Assembly (NCBI RefSeq): GCF_902806685.2
Contig: NC_048563.1
Span: 5,074,423 to 5,138,422 of the forward strand
DNA from: Maniola hyperantus
Taxonomy: Eukaryota > Arthropoda > Insecta > Lepidoptera > Nymphalidae
Length of the DNA: 64,000 nt
Reading direction: 5' to 3'
Below are positions 53,201 through 63,489 of the stretch, in pieces. Position 1 is the first letter of the stretch; each line of letters opens with the position of its first letter. The position numbers were made by a program, and so were the translations under genes. The notes below the pieces were generated by a model. It searched no databases, had not been told where the DNA came from, and saw only the letters and a program-made list of their open reading frames with translations.

Positions 53201-56200
53201 TTTCGCTGACCTCTAGCGTCAGTCAGATATTTTATTTGCAGTATATCGTAAAATTTTACAAAATTACAGGATTTTTTAATTATTTTTTTCGCGTTTTTTT
53301 TGTGGTATCGTATCAGTCGTCAGACGTAATCATACGTCATATACCTGTCTTCGTTTTTAGATATTTAATATAGTTATGTATAACTAACGATGTTATGATA
53401 AAAGAAATTAGATAATTATTAATTTATGAAGATAATTTAGAAATAATTTTGCACGCCATGCTTGGCAGGATATGTAACTGATTACCTAACTTTTAAGACC
53501 CCATGTAAATAATATACATGTATAATATGTAATATACATGACCTACCATATCTGAGCAAAATATTATGATTATGATTATGATTATGATTATGATTCAATT
53601 TACAGACACAGTTATAGATCTAGACATTAAGCATGAAGTTCAAGTTAAAGATAATGACGATGTACTTTCAAACAATGATGACAATACTGACATTTTCAAA
53701 AATGAGGTTGTCAATAAACAAGATATCAAAAATGATGTAGAATCTAGCGATTATGACATTGATATAGATATTGATGTTTGTAATGATAATAATCATGATA
53801 CGGCGACTTTGGCTGAACATGTTGAAAGAGAAAAACGAAATAATACAAAACAAGTCACGCTTAAAAACAATGCTAGAAAGAAACCAACTGCTCGGAATGT
53901 TAATGCTTTAAAAGGGAAGAAGGAAATTAAATCAGAAAAACAGATGAAAAAGAGACCTGTCAAAAAGATTTTGACAGTTGAAAGTAATAGAAAAGATGCT
54001 GCTGTTAGAACTAGGACTAGAAAGCGTGTCGAAAAACCTCCAGTCAATAAGTTAGACTTGAAATTGGTCGAAGAAGTGAAACTGACTCTGGAAGAGCAGA
54101 AGGTCGAGATAGAAAAGCGAAAAAACTCAGACAACTATATGTATTCGTGGTACAAATGTGACTTTTGTTACAAAGGTTTCCACCGTTTGGAGCCTTATAA
54201 CGCTCATATGGAAAGACATACGGATGTGAGTTATCTATATATACAAAAAAGAAAAGCTGACTGATCTATCAACGCACAACTCAAACTACTGGACGGATCG
54301 GGCTAAAATTTAGCATGCAGATAGCTATTATGACGTAGACATCCGCTAAGAAAGGTTTTTGAAAATTCAACCCCTAAGGGGGTAAAATAGGACGAAGTCA
54401 CGTGCATAAGCTAGTTACTACATAACAACTCTCTCTGCATCATATTCCTCATTCCTGACGTTGTTGACATTTAATTAATCACAATGGTAAATTTTACCCC
54501 CTTAGGGGTTGAATTTCCTAAATTCCTTTCTTAGCGGATGTCTACGTTATAATAGCTATCTGTTTGCCAAATTTCATCCCAATCCGTCCAGAAGTTTGAG
54601 CTGTGCGTCAATAGATCAGTCAGTCAGTCATCTTTTGCTTAGAACACTAGCAAAAACTAACTGCTATTATAATTCTACCTAAATACAATCCAATACCGAT
54701 AACCATTTGCTTTATACTTGTAGTTTTAGTGATTTAGTATTTTTCAAATCCGCAATGTATGGCGTGCAAAATTCGAGGTCAATGTCCCACCTACGACGTG
54801 GCATTGACTCCTCGGCACCTATCTACGCAACTTAGAGCCTCAATAGCTCAACCGGTACAGGAGTGGACTGAAAACCGAAAGGTCGACGGTTCAAATCCCG
54901 CCCGTTGCACTATTGTCGTACCTACTCCTAGCACAAGCTTTACGCTTAGTTGGAGAGGAAAGGGGAATATTAGTCATTTAACATGGCTAATATTCTTTAA
55001 AAAAAAAAAAAAAATTTGTTAAACTCCTGCGTCAAACAGGTGTTTTATTTGAAATACATTGCGAACTTTCGTCTAAAATGACGATGTGTAAATCTGTTTC
55101 AGAAATTCGGTCTGTTTGAATGCGAAGTGTGCCGCATTCGCTACAAAAGCGAAAGGCTCAAGAGGAAACACTTCAGTTATAACCACTGCTATATATATAA
55201 ATGTACCGAGTGTGCGTATGTCTGCACCCACCGAAACTCGGCAGTACTTCACCAGCGGTGGCACGATGGCAAGATATACAAGTGTACACACTGTGATATG
55301 AAGTTCACGTGAGTATCCCCATTTCACGCTGCGAAGAAAATTGCACATCAGTATGGCCGTGTCGGACTATCTATACACAATACAATATAATAATGGCTTC
55401 GATGCCATCTGGCGCAAGAAAACAGCATCACTATTGTCCAGAGTCCGTGGAAGCAGCAACGGAATCCTGCGCATGATAGCGGATAAAATGGATAGTCCTC
55501 TGATGGGGAAACTCGTGCAGAGGACTAAATCCCTTTTAATTATTAAGTACTAACAGTGATTAAGTATTTTGTTACTAACTCCTTAGTGTTTAAGTATTAA
55601 CAAAGTTATTAAGTATTTATTGTTGCTAACACATAATGGATCAATTGGTGTCCGATTTAATAAATAAATTGAAATTGAAATTTTAGCCCCAAGGGACGCA
55701 CTATACAGAACAATAATTAAATTGATTCCAGTAAATGCTCGACACTCAAGTCGCACGAGCGTATAAAGCACCCTTCAGACTCCGTGTGCTCTCAGTGCGG
55801 TTTCTCGTTCATCGGCGAGAAGGGGCTGCGGTCGCATATGGACAGGAAACATCGCTTCGACGACACGGAGGTTATATCGCACCTTTTTAGTTTAGGGTTC
55901 CGTACCTCAAAAGGAAAAAAGTAACTTTTGTAGGATCACTTCTTTGTCTATGTGTCTGTCGTGTCTGTCAAGAAACCTTTAGGGTAATTTTTTTGACCTA
56001 GAATCATGAGATATAGAAGCTTAAAAAACAATATTAAATTCCTCATCATTTCGTTTCATGTCTATAAGATCTAATTACAGTACCCAGCAGGAAATATTGT
56101 ACATCGATCTTTAGAAAGAGATAGCGGTTTCGTAGAGCATTGTCTCCTGTCGTTGAGACCGACAAAACGTCACATAGGTATGAGTGACAGACACAACGCT

Positions 56201-58941
56201 CTACGAAGCCGAAATCTCTTTCTGAAGGCCGATGTACTACAACATTTCCTGCCGGCAACTGTTTTTTTTTTAATATCTTATTAGAACGGCAGTGAGACTT
56301 ACACTAACTAGATGATTAATAATAAATTTAAATACAAATAACGGTACAAGAAACAAGACACAAAAACCAAAACGATAAAAGATTAAAGGATTTTGTATAG
56401 CAAAGATAATAGTTAATAACTATTTCAGAACTTAGCCGGTCCGTTGTGTGAGCCCTGCAACATCCGCTTCGCCTCCGAGGACGCGTACATGCAACACATG
56501 TTTGCGTCTCCCAAACATGCGCCCGCCGAACTCCTCAGACCCAACTGTCCGCTGCAGAACAGAACGACCAACACGAATCAAATGCCCATCGATTGTGAAC
56601 AGGTAAGTCATTATGCTCAACAAACTTTGCAGCAATGCCCAAAGTTACCACAGGCTGTGCATTGTTTAGTACTCGAAATACAAAGGATTGGTTACATTGT
56701 ACTAGCCGGTCCGTTGTGTGAGCCCTGCAACATCCGCTTCGCCTCCGAGGTCGCGTACATGCAACACATGTTTGTGTCCCCCAAACATGCGCCTGCTGAA
56801 CTCCTCAGACCCAACTGTCCGCTGCAGAACAGAACGACCAACACAAATCAAATGCCCATCGATTGTGAACAGGTGAGTCATATTGCTCAACAGACTTTAC
56901 AGCAATGCCCAAACTTACCACAGGCTGTGCATTGTTTGATACTGGAAATACAAGGGATTTGTTACATAGTTGAACATGGTTTACTGGAATGCCCAAATAT
57001 ACCACAAGCAATGCATATACTTCTTAAAATAATTATGGTCCATACTAGCTGATGCCCGCGATTTCGTACGGCTGGATTTAGATTTTTAAAAATCTCGTGG
57101 GAACTTTTTGATTTTCCGGGGATAAAAAGGAGCCTATGTCTTGACTTTGCAGCCTTGCATAGCAAAGCAATATTTTATTTTTTATTTTATTTTATTGGTT
57201 TGCCAACTGATAGTACACATATTATAAAATAACAATTACAATTCACAGAGAAAAAATTTAGAGTGTACACCCAATTACTGGCAAACCGGCATGCATTTTA
57301 AAAGTTTGCAATATTTTTTCTTTCTTCCTTTTCCAGTGTGGTATGAGACTGGTGGGTGTCCGCCGATACGTTATGCACTTCAGGGCGAAGCACCCGGGCA
57401 AGACCCGCACGCAGTTCCCGAAGGGGATCCCCAAACTGCCGCGCGACAAATCCAGCTCCGTGATCAAAACCCACCCCAAGGCAGTGTGCGAGAAGTGCGG
57501 GAAAGTATTCCCGGTGAGATAAGTAAAAAGACTGTGTTCACGCGACGTCGCGTTATTCGCAACTCGCCCGCGATTGAGTGGACCCCAGCGCGATGATTCG
57601 CTAACCCAGTGTCTAACACTGAATGATAGCCACCGAGCTCATGTTACATTGGTTTGTTTTACATGCAGATAGCTATTATGACGGAAACATCCGCTAAGGA
57701 TTTTTGAAAATTCAACCCCTAAGGGGGTGAAATAGGGGTTTGAAATTTGTATAGTCCACGCGGACGAAGTCGCGAGCATAAGCTAGTTTGTCATAAGGGA
57801 TTAATATTTAGACGTGTTTGTCGGCGACGGATCGCATGATCACGCGATGTCGCGCGACATGTCAATTGGATAGCAACTTTACACTCGATGTCGCGTGATG
57901 TAATTTCCGATGTCATGAGCTTTATTTAGAAAATAAATTACTTACGTGTCCATGATAGTCCGCGCGTGTTCCTCTAAACATGTATCACGCGATGTCGCGT
58001 GATGTAAATATTTTTTTTCTTGTCCACAGACGTCCAGGCGTCTCATTCAGCACATGCAGATGCACACCGGAGAGAAACTGCACAGATGTAAGATATGCGA
58101 TAAGGGCTTTACCACGAACATGTCTCTGAGGATCCACGAGATGAGGCACAGCGGCCAGAACAGCTACCAGTGCGATGTGTGCCTCAAGGTGCTGTCCAAC
58201 CCCGCCAACCAGCGGCGACACATGCTGGTGAGTGGTCATCATCATGACCAACCCATTGCCGGATCATACTCAGTTTAGATAAATTTACACACGGACAGAC
58301 AGTTGTTTTTAGGGTTCCGTACCTCTAAAGGAAAAACGGAACCCTTATAGGATCACTTTGTTATCTGTCGGTCTGTCAAGAAACCTACAGTGTACTTCCC
58401 GTTGACCTAGAACCATGAAATTTGGCAGGTAGGTAGGTCTTATAGCAGACATTAGGGGAAAAATCTGAAAACCGTGAATTTGTGGTTACATCACAAGAAA
58501 AAAATTAAAATGTGTTCATGAACAAATATTGCTGTTTTCTACTTTCAAAGTAAGATAACTATATCAAGTGGGGTATCATATGAAAAGGCTTCACTTGTAC
58601 ATTCTAAATTAGATTTTTATTTATTTTTAGGTATAATGGTTTTTGATTTATCATGCAAAATGTTGATGAAATATGATTGTAATACAGAACCCTCAGTGTT
58701 CGAGTCCGACTTGCACTTGGTTTTATTTAAATTAGAGCTTGCTTTGTTACAGCTACACGAAGACACGAGGCCTCTCTACGAATGCAGCCATTGCGGCAAG
58801 TCGTTTACGAGCGCGGCCGGGCGCGACTTGCACGTGTCGCACGTGCATTTCCACGTGCCGCGGCCCAAGCGCAACCGCCGCGTGCAACGAGCCACACTTG
58901 ACACGAGACACAGCGGCAGTGCTAGCGACTCGCGAGACTAG
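50252..58941 (+). CDS. ZAD-C2H2 zinc-finger protein, copy D (11 coding exons, about 720 aa)
   Basis: Coding exons: 50252-50278, 50358-50456, 51320-51454, 52330-52528, 53606-54225, 55103-55308, 55732-55870, 56429-56602, 57337-57513, 58030-58227 and 58753-58941. They total 2,163 bp and keep frame. Start MCSPRHSEK, ZAD halves FCMICLDSSEDCKLYP and FCTECAQRL. Exon 4 of the other copies is here divided into 4a and 4b by 1,077 bp of transposons; removing them at GT-AG restores the frame exactly (ATA G|AC). The linker is acidic then basic (VKDNDDVLSNNDDN; KGKKEIKSEKQMKKRPVKK). Eleven C2H2 fingers follow, or twelve if the duplicated exon 7b at 56654-56872 is used. The end is SASDSRD. It is the sister of copy C. 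A nuclear DNA-binding role is expected; its target is unknown. Confidence 0.88.
50810..50865. repeat. Perfect 25-bp inverted repeat with 6-bp loop
   Basis: ttgcataaaaaaatataaaa, then agctt, at 50810-50834, and its exact reverse complement at 50841-50865. It stands at the 3' border of the reversed LINE fragment in intron 2 of copy D. Confidence 0.9.
50868..51230 (-). mobile_element. 5'-truncated LINE fragment, minus strand
   Basis: It codes YFQSIMSYGILLWGSAADIN and VLQKRAVRAIYSMGPRESLR, the same domain as the LINE at 35106-35585. It lies in intron 2 of copy D. Confidence 0.8.
51518..51838. mobile_element. Retroelement-like insertion with 13-bp target duplication
   Basis: aggtctagtgact stands at 51505-51517 and 51839-51851, perfect on both sides. 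The insert is GC-rich for this window (ccgaaacgctggcgcccg, cgtgccccgctgtccggat) and has no clear domain or poly-A. It is probably a truncated LINE 3' end. It lies in intron 3 of copy D. Confidence 0.7.
52529..53605 (+). mobile_element. Transposon block acting as a new intron in copy D exon 4
   Basis: From left to right: a SINE/LINE end (cgcgacttcgtccgcgtgga, 52547-52760), a family D element (52789-53010), a family Y transposon (53007-53365) and a LINE tail (53390-53595) ending in an ATTATG microsatellite. The block starts AATAG|gtaaat and ends caatttacag|ACACAG. Copies B and C are continuous here. The flanks join in phase 1 without losing frame. Confidence 0.8.
54240..54415 (-). repeat. Family D element just after copy D exon 4b
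   Basis: It starts 15 bp after the exon 4b donor (gaaaagctgactgatctatc) and ends gtgcataagctagt. A second, opposite copy follows at about 54490-54635. Confidence 0.75.
54834..55011 (+). repeat. tRNA-Phe-like SINE inserted in a family Y element
   Basis: The head agagcctcaatagctcaacc and tail ggggaatattagtcatttaa end in a long A-run. Family Y sequence flanks it (54650-54833 and 55016-55075). Confidence 0.75.
56088..56251. mobile_element. Foldback element in copy D intron 6
   Basis: Arms of about 56 bp (caggaaatattgtacatcga ... cgtagagcattg, 56088-56142, and the imperfect reverse at 56194-56251) surround a 51-bp spacer. The arms are roughly 80% alike. Non-coding. Confidence 0.7.
56654..56872 (+). 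CDS. Duplicated finger exon 7b of copy D
   Basis: It repeats exon 7 (PLCEPCNIRFASEVAYMQHM through NTNQMPIDCEQ) about 274 bp downstream, with its own donor gtgagt. Possible in-frame acceptors are ttaccacag at 56651-56653 and ctttgcag at 56632; both give phase 0. The whole stretch 56429-56872, including the 'intron', is open in the same frame. An intron of 30-51 bp between 7a and 7b would be very short, so 7b probably serves as an alternative to 7a or as part of one long exon. Confidence 0.65.
57539..58001. promoter_or_regulatory. Cluster of CACGCGACGTCGCGTG palindromes in copy D intron 8
   Basis: CACGCGACGTCGCGTT is at 57539-57554, CACGCGATGTCGCGCG at 57841-57856, CACTCGATGTCGCGTG at 57882-57897 and CACGCGATGTCGCGTG at 57986-58001. 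The last is 28 bp from exon 9. A family D copy (57655-57790) interrupts the cluster. Confidence 0.6.
58309..58725 (+). repeat. Family A element in copy D intron 9
   Basis: It runs from tagggttccgtacctctaaa to ccgacttgcacttggtttta. Its end is 28 bp from the exon 10 acceptor. Confidence 0.8.
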
Positions 58942-58957
58942 TCACTGTATCACTGTG

Positions 58958-59640
58958 TAACCTCATGTCGTTCAAGGAAAATCACCCGCTGCGCAGGTAC
59001 AAGATCGGAGGTCTTTGAAAAAGACGCCAAATAATATTATGTAGATCGACATATCACCTACTGAGCCGCGAGACTGGTCACTATGACACTGTGTAACCAA
59101 AAGAGACCTCACGTAATTCATTGAAAATCACCCACTGCGCAAGTTCAAGGTCGGAGACTTTGACCAACAGCAGCTTACACTATAGTACCAGGGTGAGTCA
59201 AATTACACTGTGTAACCATGAGACCTCACGTGATTCAATGAAAATCACCCACTGCGCAGGTACATGATCGGGGGGTCTTTTAAAAAGACGCCAAATATGT
59301 AGATCGACATATCACCCACTGCGCAAGTTCAAGGCCGTAGACTTTTGACCAACTGTAGCTTACACTAAAGTGCAATGCAAATCACCCACTGCGCAGGTAC
59401 AAGATCGGAGCTCTTTTAAAAAGACGCCAAATATGTAGAATAAAATATGTTTTTATTCAAGTAGCGTAACTTTTTACAAACGCTTTCGAATAGTCGGGTA
59501 GTTTTAATTAACCACTGGTTCGGAATGCCGTTCCTACCGAGAAGAACCAGCAAGAAACTCGGCGGTTGCTCTTTTTAATTCGACAGTAGTAGTAAGTAGA
59601 TCGACATATCACCCTCTGCACAAGTTCATGGTCGGAGACT
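58958..59640 (+). repeat. Degenerate tandem repeat after the copy D stop codon
   Basis: The phrase aaaatcacccactgcgcagg recurs at about 58979, 59055, 59131, 59241, 59305, 59376 and 59603 in two alternating forms (ggtacaagatcgga and gttcaaggtcggag), joined by aaaaagacgccaaatatgta. A LINE tail (59448-59575) interrupts it. It probably forms the 3' UTR or downstream flank of copy D. Confidence 0.75.
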
Positions 59641-59646
59641 TATTTA

Positions 59647-60080
59647 TTAGGGTTCCGTACCTCAAAAAGAAAAAAGGAACCCTTATAGGATCACTTCGTT
59701 GTCTGTCTGTTCGTCTGTCTGTCGTGTCTGTCAAGAAAACCTATATAGGGTATTTCCCGTTGACCTAGAATCATGAAATTTGGCAGGTAGGTAGGTCTCA
59801 TAGCAGACATTAGGGGAAAAATCTGAAAACCGTGAATTTGTAGTTACATCACACAAAAAAAAATTAAAATGTGTTCATGAACAAATATTACTGTTTTCGA
59901 CTTTCAAAGTAAGATAACTAATATCAAGTGGGGTATCATATGAAAGGGCTTCACCTGTACATTCTAAAACAGATTTTTATTTATTTTTATGCATCATAAG
60001 TTTTTGATTTATCGTGCAAAATGTCGAAAAAATCTGACTGTAATACGGAACCCTGGCCTGACTCACACTTGGCCAATTTA
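59647..60080 (+). repeat. Family A element between copies D and E
   Basis: It runs from tagggttccgtacctcaaaa to gactcacacttggccaattt with a GTCT run near 59700. Confidence 0.8.
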
Positions 60081-60282
60081 TTGTGTTTAAATTATTAGAA
60101 TTATGTATAGGTACTTATCAAATTTCATTATCTCATAATAATTAATATATCATAGTAGTGTAAATAAAGGAAAACAATAAACTGTAAAATAAATAAATGT
60201 CTTTAATTTTTGATATGCATTTTTTTTTACACTCCCATCCCATTCTATCCATATACTCCTCCCTCCCGCCCTCCCTGACGAC

Positions 60283-60445
60283 CTCCCTGGCGCAGTGGTA
60301 AGCGCTGTGGTCTTATTAGTGGGAGGTCACGGGTTCGATTCCTGGCAGGGATTAGGAATTTTATAATTTCTAAATTTCTGGTCTGGTCTGGTGGGAGGCT
60401 TCGGCCGTGGTTAGTTACCACCCTACCGGCTTACCACCCTACTTA
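60283..60445 (+). repeat. SINE family B with its tRNA-derived head
   Basis: The head reads cctggcgcagtggtaagcgc (A box) and cacgggttcgattcctggca (B box), followed by the start of the body, ggtgggaggcttcggccgtg. This copy shows that family B is tRNA-derived. Confidence 0.75.
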
Positions 60446-60519
60446 ACTTCTTAGGTATATAGGATTGCGCTGACTGCAAAGGCGTCAGGTGACAGTTTTA
60501 AAGCGTTGGCAGTACTGGA

Positions 60520-60805
60520 ACCCAAAGCCGTAATACGTGTACAAAGAGTTTAATATCCACTGGTCTGTGATACAAGGATACAGGCACACAGGGCTTGAAA
60601 ACAAATCACCACCCAGAGCCGTAAAACCAGTTAAAAAAAAAACACCAAAGAGTATATAATAATTCGAAAGGGCTAGAATCCAGAGCCGTAAAACCAGTTA
60701 AAAAAATAAAACAAAACATATAACAAGTTATTATTATTTTGGTAATTATATATTATGCCCACTAATGCCTGTAATTAGTGCTAATTCTTCCTACAGATAA
60801 GCAAA
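60520..60805 (+). promoter_or_regulatory. Candidate promoter region of copy E
   Basis: The motif agagccgtaaaaccagtt occurs twice (about 60611 and 60680), once preceded by cgaaagggctagaatcc. caccaaagagtatataataa stands between them with a TATA-like tatataat. Copies C and D have the same motifs upstream. Confidence 0.45.
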
Positions 60806-61739
60806 ATGGAGCACAATACAAAAAGTGAGCTAAGAAATCAGCAGCAGAGTGCTTTACAGGTAAATGTCTTCCGTCAACTTAACCTGTACACGAATCTGCA
60901 ATTAGTACTGTAAAAACAGTATTGGACGGGAACTGTAAAATGGGGATGATCACAATAGAATAGAATAGAATCAGTACCTTTATTATAAACTAGCATATAC
61001 TCGCAACTTCGTCCGCGTAGACTTCAGACATTTCAAACCCGTATTTCACCCCTTTAATGGTTGAATTTTCAAAAATCCTTTCTTAGCAGATGCATACATC
61101 ATAATAGCTATCTGCATGCCGAATTTCAGTCCGATCTGTCCAGTAGTTTGGGCTGTGCGTTGATAGATCAGCCAGTCAGTCAATCCTTTTATATATTTAG
61201 ACTAGCTGTTGCCCGCGACTTCGTACGCGTGGATTTAGGTTATTAAAAATCCCGTGAGAACTCTTCGATTTCCCGGGATAAAAAGTAGCCTATGTCACTC
61301 TCCAGGTCTTTAACTATACCCATGCAAAAAATCACGTCGATCCGTTGCGCCGTGATTGGAGGACAAACCAACAATGATTCCAAACCTTAGCCATGTATTG
61401 TACAACTAGCTTATGCTTGCGACTACGTCCGCGTGGACTACACAAATTTCAAACCCCTATTTCACCCCCTTAGGAGTTGAATTTTCAAAAATCCTTTCTT
61501 AGCGGATGCCTACGTCATAATAGCTATCTGCATGCCAAATTTCAGCCCAATCCGTCCAGTAGTTTGAGCTGTGCGTTGAAAGATCAGTCAGTCAGTCAGT
61601 CACCTTTTCCTTGTATATATTTAGATTTGTTTGTTTTCAGTTCTGCATGATATGTCTGGACACTGATGAAGAACATAAAATGTACCCCGCCAACACATAT
61701 AACTTGGGTCTGCAATTTACACAGTTGACTGGAATTTTA
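60806..61739 (+). CDS. ZAD-C2H2 zinc-finger paralog, copy E: first two exons, continues beyond the window
   Basis: Exon 1 (60806-60859) reads MEHNTKSELRNQQQSALQ and has donor gtaaat. Exon 2 (61641-61739, 99 bp as in all copies) follows tgttttcag and codes the first ZAD half, FCMICLDTDEEHKMYPA to LTGIL, with donor gtaagc. Both are in phase 0. The second ZAD half is not found before 64000, so the remaining eight exons should lie to the right. The start exon differs from those of C and D. Intron 1 contains two family D elements, the second ending 15 bp before the exon 2 acceptor. Confidence 0.8.
60990..61205 (+). repeat. Family D element in copy E intron 1
   Basis: It runs from actagcatatactcgcaact to caatccttttatatatttag. 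Confidence 0.75.
61405..61625 (+). repeat. Family D element next to copy E exon 2
   Basis: It runs from actagcttatgcttgcgact to caccttttccttgtatatat and ttag, just before the pyrimidine tract of the exon 2 acceptor. Confidence 0.8.
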
Positions 61740-61754
61740 GTAAGCACTTCTTCA

Positions 61755-62165
61755 TTTTTAGAATTCCGTACCTCAAAAGAAAAACGGAACCCTTATAGGA
61801 TCACTTTGTTGTCTGTCTGTCAAGAAACCTACAGGTCCCGTTGACCTAGAATCATGAAATTTGGCAGGTAGGTAGGTCTTATAGCTGGCTTTAGGGGAAA
61901 AATCTGAAAACCGTGAATTTGTGGTTACATTACACAAAAAAAATTAAATTGTGGTCATGAACTAATAATTAGTATTTTCAATTTTCGAAGTAAGATAACT
62001 ATATCAAGTGGGGTATCATATGAAAGGGCTTCACTTGTACATTCTAAAACAGATTTTTATTTATTTTTAGGTATTCTTGTTTTTGATTTATCGTGCAAAA
62101 TGTCGATAAAATACGATTGTAATACGGAACCCTCGTTGCGCGTGCCTGACTCGCACTTGGCCGGG
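61755..62165 (+). repeat. Family A element in copy E intron 2
   Basis: It begins tagaattccgtacctcaaaa and ends cctgactcgcacttggccgg. Confidence 0.8.
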
Positions 62166-62285
62166 ATTTTTAGGGTTCCGTACCTCAACCGATAAAAAAT
62201 AGCCTATGTCCTTCCCCGGGATGCAAGGCGCAAGCTATATCTGTACCAAATTTCATCAAAATCGGTTGAACAGATGGATGGAAGT

Positions 62286-63027
62286 AGGGATGAGACGTAT
62301 TTACGCTACCAGGTTTTAAAACCAGGGCTTTGCTTGGAAGTAGGGCGCCCTGGTGCGGGTGGAATTTACTTGCAAGTAATTCTTCACAAATAGGATTGTG
62401 CTCCTTATACATATGAAAACACGGACCGAATTTCTATGCAAGTATTTTTGCAAGTATTTTCCACAAATAGGAATGTGGACTTTATATGTATGATGACACG
62501 GATCGATTTCATATGTCATAAAAAGATTTCGACCTTCAACGTATTTTTTACCTGACTACGGCAAAGCCAAAAGTAAGGGTTATGAGAACGGCCGGGGCTT
62601 CGAACTTGCAAGTCTTTCTTCACAAATAGGATTGTGCACCTTAAACATATGAAAACACGGTCCAATTTTCTATGCAGTAAAAAAACTTCGAACTTGCAAG
62701 TATTTCTCACAAATAGGATTGTGGACTTTATATGTATGACAACACGGATCGATTTCATATGCCATAAAAAGACTTCGACCTTCAACGTATTTTTTACCTG
62801 ACTACGGCAAAGCCAAAAGTAAGGGTTATGAGAAGGGCCGGGGCTTCGAACTTGCAAGTCTTTCATCACAAATAGGATTGTGCACCTAATACATATGAAA
62901 ACACGGTCCGCTTTTCTATGCTTTTAATACTTTAAAGTATTTTAAAACCTGGTTTTAGACCCTGGTATTTTTACGTACTCTTACTTGGAAGCCCTGGTAT
63001 TGAATTTAGAAAGTATGTCTCATCCCT
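62286..63027. mobile_element. Inverted-repeat element with internal 244-bp tandem repeat
   Basis: It starts agggatgagacgtatttacg and ends tatgtctcatccct; further in, accaggttttaaaacc pairs with the reverse near 62945. Inside, about 2.3 copies of a 244-bp unit (ttgcaagtctttcttcacaa, acggcaaagccaaaagtaag) begin near 62356, 62598 and 62842. It splits a SINE end; agatgga flanks both sides. No credible protein is encoded. Confidence 0.75.
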
Positions 63028-63489
63028 AGATGGAAGGGACAGGCCGTAGCAGACAGACAGACAGACACTTTTGCATATTTATAATATTTGGATTATGATC
63101 GTTGTTTCCATAGTGGACAACCGATATTCAAAAATAAATCAAATAGTTCCCACAGGATATTTGCGTGAAAGTTTGCATGGTGGATAGTTAACTGTGTAAC
63201 TACTCTTATACACTTCCTTGTGTACTAAAACTGAACTGTAATGTTACACACGTGTGGCGCCACCTAGTTTCATACGATGAAATTAGCCAAGTTTTAAACT
63301 AACTTAAACCAAGTTTTAAAAACCTACATAGTTGAAAAAAAACCGGCCAAGGGCGAGTTGGGCCTAGTTTTTTCAGGGTTCCGTACATAGTTCGGTTTAA
63401 AGACATTTGTTTCTCCATAAAGAATACAACAGTTCACTTATTCGAGAATTAGGAATAATCCATTAATGGTCTGACATAAGTTTATCAAA

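Noticed and set aside
62185..62869. Minus-strand frames of 75 and 117 codons
   Set aside because: They run through the 244-bp tandem repeat and repeat themselves; no domain is present.
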